From the NCBI RefSeq assembly GCF_000346465.2, contig NC_034009.1:32095251-32159250 (forward strand): a stretch of 64,000 nucleotides of DNA. The letters are read 5' to 3'. The stretch's first letter is position 1, and the number at the start of each line of letters is the position of its first letter. The translations under genes were made by a program, and so were the position numbers. Source of the stretch: Prunus persica. Its lineage: Eukaryota > Streptophyta > Magnoliopsida > Rosales > Rosaceae. This document shows positions 35,980-48,400 of the stretch, piece after piece. Under the pieces are notes generated by a model. It did not search any database, was not told the origin of the DNA, and saw nothing but the letters and a program-made list of their open reading frames with translations.

Positions 35980-36145
35980 AGCAGGATAGTTGAAATAATA
36001 TTGGAACAAAACAAAACAACGCTAAATACTAAACAAATAATGAAATGATGTCTAACTTTAATGTGCAAATATAACTTATGATTCAAAAAATAAATAAAAA
36101 AATCATGATTTATATTTATTTACTGTGTAAATTCCACATTGAAAT
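35980..36145. repeat. Direct repeat, right copy, bounding the 13.5-kb block
   Basis: Partner of 22351-22491. It has an insertion of about 25 bases near 36083-36107 relative to the left copy and a few substitutions. Confidence 0.8.
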
Positions 36146-36336
36146 ATTAAGTACATAAAATGATGGTGCTTAGTGTAACAATTTCAGTATATATATGCAA
36201 ATTAATTTTCAGGTTTCAACTGAAAGAAAAAGTAAGAAATCCTAATGAAGTTGTAGCATAACAGAGTACTTGAAACAGAGCATTTGCGCCCAAAACTGGA
36301 ATTCGATCTGTACAGTTATACAAACCCTTATCAAGA

Positions 36337-38184
36337 CTAGGTCACCTTAAAGCTACCTTGCAACCATTTGACCTGCGTTTGCAGCCCAGAATCTGTCAAA
36401 GCATTCAAGGCTGACCGATAAAGCCTCCCATCTAATCCTGTTCCTTCTGATTTCATATCTCGCAGAAGCTTCACCAACTCATCAACTCGACCGGTTTTCG
36501 AGAAAACCCCAACCATCATTCCAGCCATGGCCTTGTCTAAAACACCCCCATGGATCCTAAACTCATGGTAATATCTCATGCACATTTCAAAATCCCCTGC
36601 CTTGTTGTAAGCACCTATAACAGTTGTGTAGCTTACTTTATCTGGTGCAACCTTCCTTCGCTTCATTTCTGTCCATAGCTTTGAAACTTGCCTCAAATTA
36701 TTATCCCTTCCATGCATATCCATCAAAGAATTGTAAATCCATACATTTGGCTTGCACCCTCTTTCTTTCATCTTCGCCACAAGTCTCATTGCATCTCTTG
36801 GCCTTCCTGTTTTCCCGTACATTACAACCATGCTAGAATAAGCCACTACACATTTATCAAACCCCTTTTCCTCCATCTCTCTAAAAATCATTTCAGCCTT
36901 GGAGTGAAGCCCCAGACGACAATATACGTTGATAATCGACGCGTATGTCACTTGTCCTGGCTCACATCCCATTAACACCAAATCTTTGAAAACTTTTACC
37001 GCAGTCAGCAACCTGTTTTTCCTGGAGAAGCCACTAACAACTGCGCAGCATATATTGTCCGAAACTCTGATATTTGCACCCTTCATCGCCTTAACTACTC
37101 CAAGAGTCTTCTGTGTCAACCCTGTTTCCACATACATTGATATAAGTCTTAAAAATACAGACGGATCCCTCAACATTTTCTTGGTCTCCGCTTCCTCAAA
37201 AAGCTCTTCAGCCACCTCCACTTCTCGGATGCTCGCGAATGAGCTAATCAACACAGAGTAGATCTTTGAAGAGTCTAAAGAAATTCCTTCCTTTGTCCTA
37301 CTTCGAAAAACTTCCAGAGCTTCAAAAGGCTGTCCCAATTTGGTCAGTGACTCACATAGAATTCCGTATATTTGAGTTGAAAATGGGGTAAAATCCAATT
37401 GCCTACTTCCTAGTTCATAAAACAATTCAACAACTTTTCTACTGTCGCCTTTCTTGAAATAAGCTTCCATGATCCGGCAATAACATCCAGAATTTGGAAC
37501 AATTCCATTAGATTTCATTCGTTCAAACAGAGAAATTGTACTTTTGAACATATGAAGCTCATTATAGCCTCTCATTGCGGAATCAAAGGCCGGGACAGCG
37601 ACATCATCATCAGCCTTAAATACTTCAAGCAAAGTCCTAACCATTTTGAATTTTCTAGCTCTAATGCAGCTAGCGATCAGCCTAGAGCAAGTATAACTAT
37701 CAGGCAGTACATGGTAATTCTTAAAATCATCACAAACTGAAAGCACTGAACCCCATTTCTTGGAACGTATCAAATACCTTATTAGATGCTCAAATGTTGA
37801 TTTGTTTGGTATGAATTCTGGCCTCTTCTTTTTCGCTTTCTCATACTGTTCATACGCAAATTCTTCAGTCTGACGATCTTGAAACAACCCACATAGAAAA
37901 TCGTTCAAGTTATCAGCATCCGGGGTTGAAAATTCTTCTTGGGGATCTGGAAACTTCAGGTCCAATTCAATGACTGGCAAAGTGGTGGATGCTTCGTCTT
38001 CTAAGATCGGAGAGTGACAACCTGAAGAATTTACATTGAAAACTCGGAGATTATAGCAGGGGATGGAAAACGAGGAACTGGTTTTGCAGGATGTGAAGAA
38101 GTTGAATTTGTGGGTTTCTCTGCATGATATCACCCAAGCCAAAGACCAGTCTGCCGAACTTGCAGCAGAACTGGAGATGGCCAT
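36337..38184 (-). CDS. P-type pentatricopeptide repeat protein, probably chloroplast, 615 aa
   Basis: Single-exon gene, as usual for PPR proteins. The N-terminus is Ser-rich and low in acidic residues (MAISSSAASSADWSLAWVIS), like a plastid transit peptide. From about residue 110 to the end there are about a dozen 35-residue PPR motifs with spacing such as VPNSGCYCRIMEAYFKKGD, KPNVWIYNSLMDMHGRDN and APDKVSYTTVIGAYNKAGDF. No E, DYW or SMR domain follows, so it is a P-class protein expected to bind a specific organellar RNA and affect its stability, processing or translation. I recall it as closest to Arabidopsis At5g13770; that assignment is from memory. It is oriented away from the RH32 gene. 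Confidence 0.93.
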   Translation of the reverse strand: MAISSSAASSADWSLAWVISCRETHKFNFFTSCKTSSSFSIPCYNLRVFNVNSSGCHSPILEDEASTTLPVIELDLKFPDPQEEFSTPDADNLNDFLCGLFQDRQTEEFAYEQYEKAKKKRPEFIPNKSTFEHLIRYLIRSKKWGSVLSVCDDFKNYHVLPDSYTCSRLIASCIRARKFKMVRTLLEVFKADDDVAVPAFDSAMRGYNELHMFKSTISLFERMKSNGIVPNSGCYCRIMEAYFKKGDSRKVVELFYELGSRQLDFTPFSTQIYGILCESLTKLGQPFEALEVFRSRTKEGISLDSSKIYSVLISSFASIREVEVAEELFEEAETKKMLRDPSVFLRLISMYVETGLTQKTLGVVKAMKGANIRVSDNICCAVVSGFSRKNRLLTAVKVFKDLVLMGCEPGQVTYASIINVYCRLGLHSKAEMIFREMEEKGFDKCVVAYSSMVVMYGKTGRPRDAMRLVAKMKERGCKPNVWIYNSLMDMHGRDNNLRQVSKLWTEMKRRKVAPDKVSYTTVIGAYNKAGDFEMCMRYYHEFRIHGGVLDKAMAGMMVGVFSKTGRVDELVKLLRDMKSEGTGLDGRLYRSALNALTDSGLQTQVKWLQGSFKVT

Positions 38185-38892
38185 TGCAGATAAGGCTTCA
38201 ATGAAATGAGTGGGACTGAGACTATGTGGCTTTCTTCTCCTACACTACATATATACCTTATCCCCGACTGGATTTTGCCATGCTTGTAAATCTTACGAGC
38301 CACTAGTAATGTGACACTCGGAAATTATTTATTTATTTATTGGTCGAAACTCGGAAAATTCAAGGACATAAAAATGTCGGTCAAAACGAAGGCCACGTGA
38401 CGTCCAATTCTTTGTGGAAAGATTGACTAATAAACATGTCGCGAATTTATCAGATTTTTGTTCAAATTTTTGTGGAGATGAAAGGGCTTCTTCTTCTTCC
38501 CTATGTTTTTGGAGCAAGGAAAGGGTTTCTTCTTAGTCAGTTTTGTTCTTAATTTTGGTTATGAAAAAACTAATGTGCAGCACCAAAAATAATCAAAGGT
38601 AATGTTGTAATTTTGTTATGAGGAAAATCAAACTCAAATGCAAATAAACAGGAGCATATTGGGTTTTTCAAGGGCCTAAGCAACAATTCTTTTTTGCCCT
38701 TTGGTTTGATAAGTTTAGAACTACCTAATTAATTAGAATTGATTTAAAGTAATAATTATTCTCTTTAAAAAAAATGTATGTAGTATGTATTACTGATATA
38801 TAAATGCAAAGGGAGATTCTCCACTAAGTATTTATGTTAAGAATTGGTTATATATTTTTAATCTCAACCGTTGAATTGTATTTAATAAATCA
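38185..38892. other. Upstream region of the PPR gene
   Basis: AT-rich sequence, with a TATA-like stretch (ACATATATACC) close to the PPR start on the minus strand. No gene is seen. Confidence 0.4.
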
Positions 38893-39178
38893 CTAGCCTC
38901 TTTGCACGCGCTTCTGCGCTTGCGAGAGGCTTTTTTTAAAAAAAATTTAAATTTATTTTAGAATTAAAAAAGATAATGGATAGTTGTGTTCCATAAAAAT
39001 AGGATCCATTATCTGAATTTTCTTTTAATTTTAATTTTTTAATATGAAAAATTGTGAATTTACCATATTATCATCATTTAATTAATAATTTTAATTTTTA
39101 ATGTTTGCATTAACCAAGGGCATTTTCTGGTATTTTGAATGTTTCACCATTCTCTGCCTTTTACTTTATATATATAGA
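38893..39178 (-). mobile_element. Small non-autonomous Helitron, 286 bp
   Basis: On the minus strand the element begins TCTATATATATAAAGTAAAA after an A. It ends with the hairpin GCCTCTCGCAAGCGCAGAAG...GCAAAGAGG and then CTAG before a T. This is the Helitron rule: 5' TC, a 3' GC hairpin, a CTAG end, insertion between A and T, and no target duplication. A related 5' half lies at about 57695-57876. Confidence 0.75.
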
Positions 39179-39823
39179 TAGATTAACACAATTAATGAAT
39201 GTAATCTAACAACTAAAATTAGAAATAAGTAACAAATTCTTAACGTAAAATACTTATTTGAGAATCACCAAAAGGAAGAACTACAACTTTCTTTTCGTCG
39301 TTAGAATTTAGAAAGGAAAAGTTTTAATTTATTTTTGAGATATTTAGTGATATACCCATTTCTAGCACTAATATTATAAATAAACCCTACACAATTGAAT
39401 TCCTATAAACAAACCCAAAAAAAACCCAAAAAATGATAGCTGGCCTTATTGAATTTAATATTAATTATTAAATTACTTTGATGCCCTATTGAGTGCTTTG
39501 GGTATTTTTATGAGATTTTGGGGTTGGGCTTGTTTTAAGAAATTGATGGCAGTTTTATAATTTATAAGAAGTTAAAAGCTTTTTTGTTATGTTGTAAATG
39601 GGCTTTGGGTGTGTTTCTAAAGTCCATTTTATATAGAATATTTTTATAATTTTAGCCCCCATATTGGGTATAATAGTGAATCTCCCTTTATTTTTTTGGT
39701 CAACAGAAAGGAAATGCTTAAACCCTTGTCTCTACCAAAGCGCTCTCGCCGCTTTCTTTCTAAAACCCAAATACCTAGCATCTATTTCTCCTCCAGTCGG
39801 AAGTTGAAACACAGCCAGCCACA
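39179..39823. other. Upstream region of the RH32 gene
   Basis: AT-rich up to about 39715, then the GC-richer leader of the helicase gene. No other feature is seen. Confidence 0.4.
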
Positions 39824-42800
39824 ATGAGAAAACCCATATCAAAGACCTCCCGCAAGCAAAAGGAACTTTCGGAGCTCCAAGAAATCGAGCTTCTGAAATC
39901 ATGGATTGAATCCCAGCAACCCGAATGTGGCTCCAATCCCATGTCTCTTCCTCCTCTGCCCTCCGACGCCCCCGTCGGCCGCATGGGCCCCACAATCTTG
40001 TCGCGCTACGCCGGCGCCACCAGGTTCGACCAGTTGCCCATCTCTAAGAAGACCAAGGACGCCTTACGCCAATCCAAGTACATCGAAATGACCGATATTC
40101 AGAAGGCGTCTTTGCCCCACGCTCTATGTGGCAGAGATATTCTTGGTGCCGCCAAGACGGGCTCGGGAAAGACTCTGGCTTTTGTTATACCGGTAAGTTG
40201 TGATGTGTTCAAATTTCCATTCTTTCTCTGTCAGTCTCTAGGCATTTTTCAATGGTTATAAAAGAACCATCTTTTGATGCCCTGTCATATTTTAATTTTG
40301 TTCTGTTTCAGCTTGTGGAAAAATTGTATAGAGAGAGATGGTGTCCTCAGGATGGGGTAGGCAGCATCATATTATCTCCAACAAGGGAAATAGCTAGTCA
40401 AACTTTTGATGTGTTAAAAGCGGTTGGGAAGCACCATAATTTTAGTGCTGGCCTCCTAATTGGTGGTCGCAGAGATGTTGAAGCAGAGAAGGAGCGTGTA
40501 AATGAGCTGAACATACTGGTTTGCACTCCTGGCCGGCTTCTTCAGCACATGGATGAAACTCCAAATTTTGATTGTTCACAGCTTCAGGTCTAATTTATCC
40601 TCCTCTTCTTCTTTTTGAAATTTGAGGGGAAAATTGTATATTCTCAGAAATCTGTTTCCAACCCATAATGCTCTATCGTCTATCGGAAGTATGATTTTGA
40701 ATATGCTGATGAGGGTTATCAGATTTACTTTCTAATTCTGCTATTTCTTGGTCTGATTAACTTTGTCACATACATTTGCCAATAATTCCAGATTTTCAGC
40801 TTCTTCTTTTTTTCATAGAAGGTGTTTTCTTGATTATTAATTCTTATTTTTCTGCATGCATACCAACAGTCTTTCCCCGTTGTACAATATTATTGTTCGA
40901 CCTAGAAGTTTGTTATGCCTGTTTCTTCTTTATGCATTCAAGCCATTTCCTGCTGACCTAGAAGTCTTATCCAGTGTATATATATCTATATCTAAACACA
41001 CATATGTTCTGTCTATTTTCCTGCTGATTTGGGTGGACTTTCCCGGTCAGGGAACAGGTTTTGGTCCTTGATGAGGCAGACCGTTGTCTTGATTCAGGAT
41101 TTGAGGCGACACTGAATGCAATCATTTCACAGCTACCCAACAGAAGACAAACCTTTCTGTTCTCAGCAACTCAAACAAAGTCAGTTCAACATCTTGCAAG
41201 ACTCAGTTTGAAGGATCCAGAGTATCTCAGTGTGCATGAGAAGTCTGTGACAGCCACTCCTAAGAATTTGCAGCAAATGGCAATCATCGTTCCTCTTGAC
41301 CAAAAGTTAGACCTGCTGTGGAGCTTCGTAAAGACACACCTAAATTCTAGGATTTTAGTGTTTCTATCAACCCGAAAACAGGTGCGGTTTTGTTTTTGAA
41401 TTATGTGCTTGTAGCTCAGATGCCTATGTGTCATACCTGATAATGTCTGCATAATATATGCAACATCTGAATTCATCTGTTTGTTTGAGGCCAGCTTAAG
41501 CCATTGTAATGGCAAATCAGTCAATGTGGCCAACTGAATCAATTATCTAGTTCAATGAATGAACGTTGAACTTGAATCAACAGATGCACACTTCAACAGG
41601 TCTTTAGAGTTTGAATTCATTGTTCTCCATGTAGATCATATATTGTTGTTAACTCCCCCACTCTTCCCTGCACAAGTCAGCATGGAAATTTTGATCTATC
41701 ATTAAATTCTAGTTTATGATCTTTGTAGACATACATACATACATGTATAATGAATGTAGCTTTCTCCTATGTTGCTTGAGTCATTTAGTACAAGGAAATT
41801 TCTTCTCTTACTCCAAATTGTGTTGGTCTCACTCACCCCAAATTTACTCAGGTTCATAATTGGGGTGCACGTTTCACCTCCAATTTTACTTATTCATGAT
41901 GTTGAATTGCTTTTTTAATAGGTAAAATTTGTCTTTGAAGCATTTAAAAAGCTCCGTCCTGGAACACCCTTGAAGTGTCTTCATGGTAAGATGAAGCAAG
42001 AGGGACGAATGGGAACATACTCACAGTTTACTGAAAAGCATTCAGTTCTCTTCTCGACTGATGTGGCTTCAAGAGGCCTTGATTTCAACAAGGCAGTTGA
42101 CTGGGTTGTTCAGGTGACTGGGTTATTATATTATAACATAAATAATCAAAATATCATTTGACTGGGGTCTCAGTTTTTTTTCCTTTGTAAAATACTTTCT
42201 CCCATGTGCAGGTGGATTGTCCAGAAGATGTTGCATCTTACATACATAGAGTTGGCCGAACTGCTCGCTATGATTCTTCTGGGCGATCAGTTTTATTCCT
42301 GACGCCTTCAGAAGAAAAAATGCTTGATAAATTACAAGCAGCAAAAATACCCATAAAGAAATTAAAGGTTTTCTTTCCTTCTTTTTTTATTTTTTTATTT
42401 TTTTGGGAGGAGTCTATTATCCACTTCATCTTTTCATTTTTCCCATTTTGATTTGTGTGCCGGGCTAATTTAGCTGTTTAAAATTCTTTCTCAGCATAAC
42501 GAGGGACGAATGCAACCGGTGTCTGGGTTGTTAGCAGCTTTGCTAGTCAAGTACCCGGATACGCTTCAGGGTCTGGCTAAAAGGGCCTTTATCACGTATC
42601 TGAAGTCGGTTCACAATCAGAAGGACAAAGAGATTTTTGATGTTATGAAACTACCAATTGATGAATTTTCAGCATCAATAGGTCTACCAATGACCCCCAA
42701 AATCCGTTTTTTAAACACGAAAATCAAGTCAAAGAAAGTGTCCAAACTATCTCCCATTGTTGAACCAGAAATTTTGGACAAGGAGAATGAATTGGAGCTT

Positions 42801-43933
42801 CCTAAAGAGGAGCTTGATATTGGTGATTTTAAGGAAGAGGGGGAGAAAGATGCTCTTCTAACAAATGATAGAGAAAATGAGGCAGAGGAGGAAGGAAGAA
42901 AAATTGGAGATCTTATGTAAGTTGCTTGTCTATTACGTTTTATGCATGTTTCAACCCTAACAATTGGCTTACAAAATTCTGACTGACATATTATGTGTCA
43001 TTTGCTTTCTATTTTGTTAGAGAAATTTGAGTTCATTATTCGTTTTTTCCCTTGTAGACCGGCAACTCGGATTTCGAAGAAAAAGAAGTTAAAGATCAAT
43101 ATCAATAGGCCAGTGGGAACTAGAGTCGTCTTTGACGAGGAAGGCAACACGCTACCGCCACTAGCGAAGCTGGCTGACACAAAAAATGTCAGTGGCCTGC
43201 TTGATCAGATTGAAGGTGTGTATTAATAAATCTGTAATTTCCAACAAAAATAAAACCAGAATAATGTGCCAAGAAGTAATTGGTGGAAGACATTGCTATG
43301 ATCGGAAGAATTGTTCTCTAGGGAATAAAAGCGGAAAATAATTAAACCTTGAGGTGTGTTAAAAAAAGATGGCGTTTTACCTTTATTTGCCTATTACTTG
43401 CCTTGCCTTGGAAATATTATAAACATGACGTATAATTGGGGTGGTGCCCGTCCATCGAAATGAACAATTGAGCTAAATAGAAATAGCTTTATGAATTTGA
43501 CCCGAAAAAAAGAAAAAAAGAAATACATTTATGAATTTTTGTGTCCTATTCTGGAGAAAGTGTTGTCTTTACATTTCTTATTTTTGGTGCAGACAAGAAA
43601 ACCGAATATTATAAGAAGCTTAGAGAAGATTTGAAGAAGGTGGACAAGGAAGACAAGGATTTGGACCGCCAGCGTCGTCGTGAAAAGCGAATGAAGGATA
43701 AGATGAAGCAGAAGAGAGGAAATATAGAAGAAGAGGAGGATGATGATCTTTCTGATTCAGAAGGAGAGCCATCTGAGGATCGACCCCACAAGAGGTCAAA
43801 GATATACTTTGATAGTGATGATGAGGGTGAGAGAGAAGAAAGTAAGGATAAACTGGGGTTCAAGCCTGACTCAGTATCTTTAGCGGAACAAGAAGCTTTG
43901 GCTCTCAAATTGTTAAGTTCCATGCACTCATAA
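39824..43933 (+). CDS. RH32: DEAD-box RNA helicase 32 (Dbp4/DDX10 type), 745 aa, eight exons
   Basis: Nucleolar ATP-dependent RNA helicase, homologous to yeast Dbp4 (Hca4) and human DDX10, which act in 18S rRNA maturation and snoRNA release. Exons: 39824-40192, 40312-40587, 41058-41381, 41922-42113, 42212-42367, 42495-42916, 43058-43215 and 43593-43933; the sum is 2238 nt in one frame. Motifs: Q-motif region [10 protein letters not shown], Walker A AKTGSGKT (110-117), PTREIA, DEAD (220-223), SAT (251-253), RGLDF, and HRVGRTAR (399-406). The C-terminal third is the charged extension typical of this family, with KKKKLK, a Lys/Arg-rich coiled stretch ([18 protein letters not shown]) and acidic Glu/Asp runs. 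The gene looks intact, and Arabidopsis RH32 (At5g54910) is the expected orthologue. Confidence 0.94.
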
Positions 43934-45472
43934 TTAAGTCTTTCTCGTTTTTTTCTTTTCCCCTCATTGAATTTGTTTGTTATTTGAACAACTTTAGAGC
44001 ACTTTACCCCTTACAAAGCTTTAGAAAAAGGTTCGAGTTACCTCAAACAATCTGGAGTATCACTTTAGGTTATTATTATTTTTTGTAATATATACTATGG
44101 CAATATCTTAAAACTTCATTAGTCGCGGATCGATATGGATATCGAATAATTCTTGAATACCAAAGAAAATTTACTATTTTAGGTTGATGATCACCATGGA
44201 TTCTGGGCAGCAAGTACTGCTCATTAATTTGAATACATGCATTAATATTTATGTTAGCATGCCTTGCTTGCTATTGGCCAAACAGGGACCAATCCCCAAC
44301 CATTGAGCTTCTCCATGCATTTGTTGGAAGTTGGAATGGAAGACTCTAGAGACCGCATTTTCCATTTCTCCACGTTAATAATGCTGCTGTCTTGTATTAA
44401 GAAAGATAAAATAAACAACTGGGAATAATAAGTAAAGGAATTAGGCAAAGATTTACTGCTAATCAAAACCAAGGAGAAAGACAGACAAGTTCATCAGCTT
44501 ACCATCGTTGATTCTTCACAGGTATATATCAACATTTGATTTCTAATGCATGAAAACTGCATTTTTACGGATACTTTCTTACTAATTATCTACATCTCGC
44601 ATTGTATCCACTAGATCGAAATTATCCGGTGTTGATTAATTACTTGTGAGTAACGAACTTCAGCAATTAATTGAGATGTAGTTTATAATTTGAACAAGAA
44701 ATACTTGCTATGATTAAAAGGAGGAGTTTTAGATTTGTTTTGATCATTTTCAAATCAAGTTAAAATGTTGTGTACTTTGGAAGACAAAGCACACGAGTGT
44801 TTTATCTTAAGAAGGAATTAGTGTGTGTGTGTGTGTTTGTGCGCATTGAATTGAATAACGTTTTTTAAAAATGTTTCGAAAAAAAGGGGATATGTGGTCT
44901 GAAGAATCTTTAAAAAAATTTCTTTTTTATTAAAAAAAAATAATAATAAAAAATGATGGATTCGTCATCCTATGACTGGTTAATACTTGACTGTCCGAAT
45001 ACTTTTTGCATTTTATAATATGCAAGTCTAAAGTGAGGACCTTTAAAGGACCAATGGTCAAGGTGTACGGACTAACCAATTGTTCAAAAGAACTTCCCCT
45101 CTAAGTTTAGAAACCCTGAATACCATTTCTCTTTTCACGTTTCTTTGATTGCTGAATGGAATTTGCCTTCTGTTTTGGGCCAAAGGGTTGCTAAATGCTA
45201 TAATGTAAATCTCTTTCTTGTAATGCATGGCAGTGCTCGTACTTTTACCAGACTCCTAGACTTCTCTTTTTCTTGTTTCTTTTTCTCTTTTAATCGATAC
45301 TGATCATATCTTCTTTCTCTCTGCCTAGCTTCGTGGCTAAGAAATCCAATATCCTTTAATCTCTATTGAAGTGGGTTTTCTGAACCGGGTTCAAAGTCAT
45401 ATGCTTTACACTGAATGCATATAAGAAAAGCCTAGTGTGGGAGAGAAAGTGAGAGAGTCTGAGTGAGAGAAG
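43934..45472. other. Intergenic region between RH32 and the double-motor helicase gene
   Basis: It has a short TG run (44822-44836) and AT-rich sequence. The GA-rich leader just before 45473 belongs to the next gene. No gene or transposon end is recognisable. Confidence 0.4.
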
Positions 45473-48400
45473 ATGGCGGAAGCTAAAACAGAACGTTTCA
45501 CTGATATTGTGTTTTCTTGGTCGCTTGAAGACATTTCCAATGAAAATCTTTACAAGAACCAGGTATTTTCTTGCACTTTGTTAACGTTTCCTCAAGAATG
45601 TCATCTATAGTTTGTCATCTTATTCTGAACCTTTTTTACTGTTTCAGGTGGAAAAAATTCCTGAAACATTCCATTCGGTTTGGCAATATTTTGGGTCTTA
45701 TTTATATCCTTTATTGGAAGAAACTCGAGCACAGGTGCATTCAAGTATGGAAACTATTGACAGAGTACCATTTGCTGAAGTGGTTGGTTTTGAAGAATGC
45801 AATCCTCATGGGCCATATGGGGAAAATGTATATGATATCAGGGTTGATTGCTGGAGAAACAGGTTCAGCGATCGTGGAAAGGAACCATACAAAACTTTGC
45901 CTGGGGATCTTTTTGTCTTAGCAGATGCCAAACCCGAAACAGTTTCTGATTTACAAAGGGTAGGGAGATCCTGGGCTTTTGTTTCAGTCATTAATGTCTC
46001 AGAAAATGAGAACGAGGATGATAGTACTTCTCTTTATTTTAAAGTGAAGGCATCCAAAGAGTTTGAAGTCAACGATAGCACTCACACATCACTATTTTTG
46101 GTTTTCCTGGTGAATTTAATCCCTAATAGCAGAATATGGAAAGCATTGAACATGTCTGGAAATCTGCAGATTATCAAGAAAGTTTTGTGCGCTGATTCTG
46201 TGGTAAGACCTTAAGATCAATACTGTAGGTTTTCTTCAGTTGAGTTAGCATTGCCTTAACTAAAATGGGGCCTATTCAATTCATGATATGCGAACCATAC
46301 ATCATACATGATCCAAAGATGTAATGTAGTATCCACCACACATCATACTAAATTATCAGTGTATTACATTTGTCATACCTAAATATAATACTCTAGTAAT
46401 TGTGACACATTATCATCCTCCTTCAAGTGTAACAAGAACAATGGCATTTGTTGTTGTGATTGACTGAAAATCTTATGTTTGGTAACAGGCTCAGAGAAAC
46501 AATTATCTCTATTGTGAAAGGAATGATGGCATCCGGGTTAAGTGGTTAGTTGAGAGTTTATCATCTGGATTGAATGAATCCCAAACTGGGGCAGTTTTGG
46601 CCTGTCTTGAAATGCTGCATTGTGATTCCAAGTCTACTGTGCAACTTATATGGGGTCCACCTGGGACAGGAAAAACTAAAACCACTGCTACTCTGCTTTT
46701 AACTCTGTTACGGATGAATTGTAGGACTGTTATATGTGCCCCAACAAATGTTGCAATAACTGAAGTTGCTTCTCGTGTTCTAAAGATGGTAACTGAAGCA
46801 GAGTCCGATTCTTTGTTCTGTTCTTTGGGAGAAGTTCTTCTATTTGGGAATAACGAGCGACTCAAAGTTGGTCCACACATCGAAAATATATATTTGAATT
46901 ACCGTGTCAGAAAGCTAGGCGAGTGCTTGGGGCCAGTGACTGGTTGGAGGAGTTGCTTTGTTTCCATGATAGATTTTCTTGAAGATTGTGTTTCTCATTA
47001 CCATATTTTCTTGGAAAACGAGTTAACCAAAGAGAAAGAAGATAATGGTGTTGGTGAAGCGACAGAGAAAGAATGCAGAATTGACACTGAAGTTTTGAAG
47101 GGGAAGTGCAAATCATTTCTTGAATTCTTCATAGATAGATTTGTTTCTACTGCATTACCGCTAAGATATTGCATTTCTACCTTTTGTACCCATATAGCCA
47201 AAAATTACATTTCGGTACATAATTTCCAAAACATGATTTCACTCATAGGCATAGTGGATTCCATTGAATTACTATTGTTGCAAGGTAATGTTGTTTCTGA
47301 AGCATTGGAACACCATTTCTCTCTTTCAGAAGTTGAAGATGTGCCTGACTCATTTATAGATAACTTGTTTCTGCTGTGCAAGAAGAGAAGAGAATGCCTT
47401 TCAATATTACGTACTCTACAGGATTCTCTTAGAGGACTTATCCTTCCAAATGTTCGAAATGAAGAATCTTTAATGGAATTCTGTTTTCAAAGAGCTTCCT
47501 TAATATTTTGCACTGCGTCAAGTTCCTATAAGCTGCATAGAGTGGAAATGGAGCCACTGACCCTTGTTGTTATTGATGAAGCTGCACAATTGAAAGAATG
47601 CGAATCAACAATACCCCTGCAACTTCCAGGTGTGAAGCATGCTGTTCTTGTTGGTGATGAATGTCAGTTACCAGCTACGGTGAAAAGCAATGTACGTTGA
47701 TGCTACTTGGTCATACATATATATATCCTTTCTTTCTCTTATTGCAACTTTTCATTCCACTTCTTTTTCATTTGTGTTTATATCTAACTTCTTATCTTCC
47801 AAAGGTTTCCAATGAGGCTGGTTTTTCAAGAAGCTTGTTTGAGAGGTTGAGCTCATTGGGTCACTCAAAACACCTTCTGAATATGCAATACAGAATGCAT
47901 CCCTCAATAAGTTTCTTCCCAAATTCAAATTTCTATAATAACCAGATCCTAGATGCTCCAAAGGTTCAAAAACGAAGGCATGAGAAATACTATCTTCCAG
48001 GGTCAATGTTTGGTCCTTTTTCTTTTATAAATGTAATTGGTGGAAGAGAGGAGAAGGATGAGGATGGACATAGTAGAAAGAATTTGGTGGAGGTTGCTAT
48101 TATTGTGAAAATACTGCGCAATCTGTACAAAGGTATGTCTAGCTGGGGAGTCATGTTCATGTTCTCAATTCAATGTTTTCAATGATTTTAATTTCCAAGA
48201 TGTTTTATTTTATATGCTTGTAAGGTTTATTGAACAGTAAGTAATGTTGAAATCTGTTTCAGTTTTCTCTGCATCAATTTTTTTTGGTGGGTCTGGAACA
48301 TTTTAGGGTGTCAAAGGTATTTTTTTTGTTTTTGTTTGGATTACACTGAAATTTTTTCTTGTTTGCTTTCTCTTTGAATACAGAATGGATTGTTTCAAAA

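Noticed and set aside
43609..43923. Minus-strand serine-rich frame over the last RH32 exon
   Set aside because: It is the reverse complement of the acidic and lysine-rich RH32 tail.
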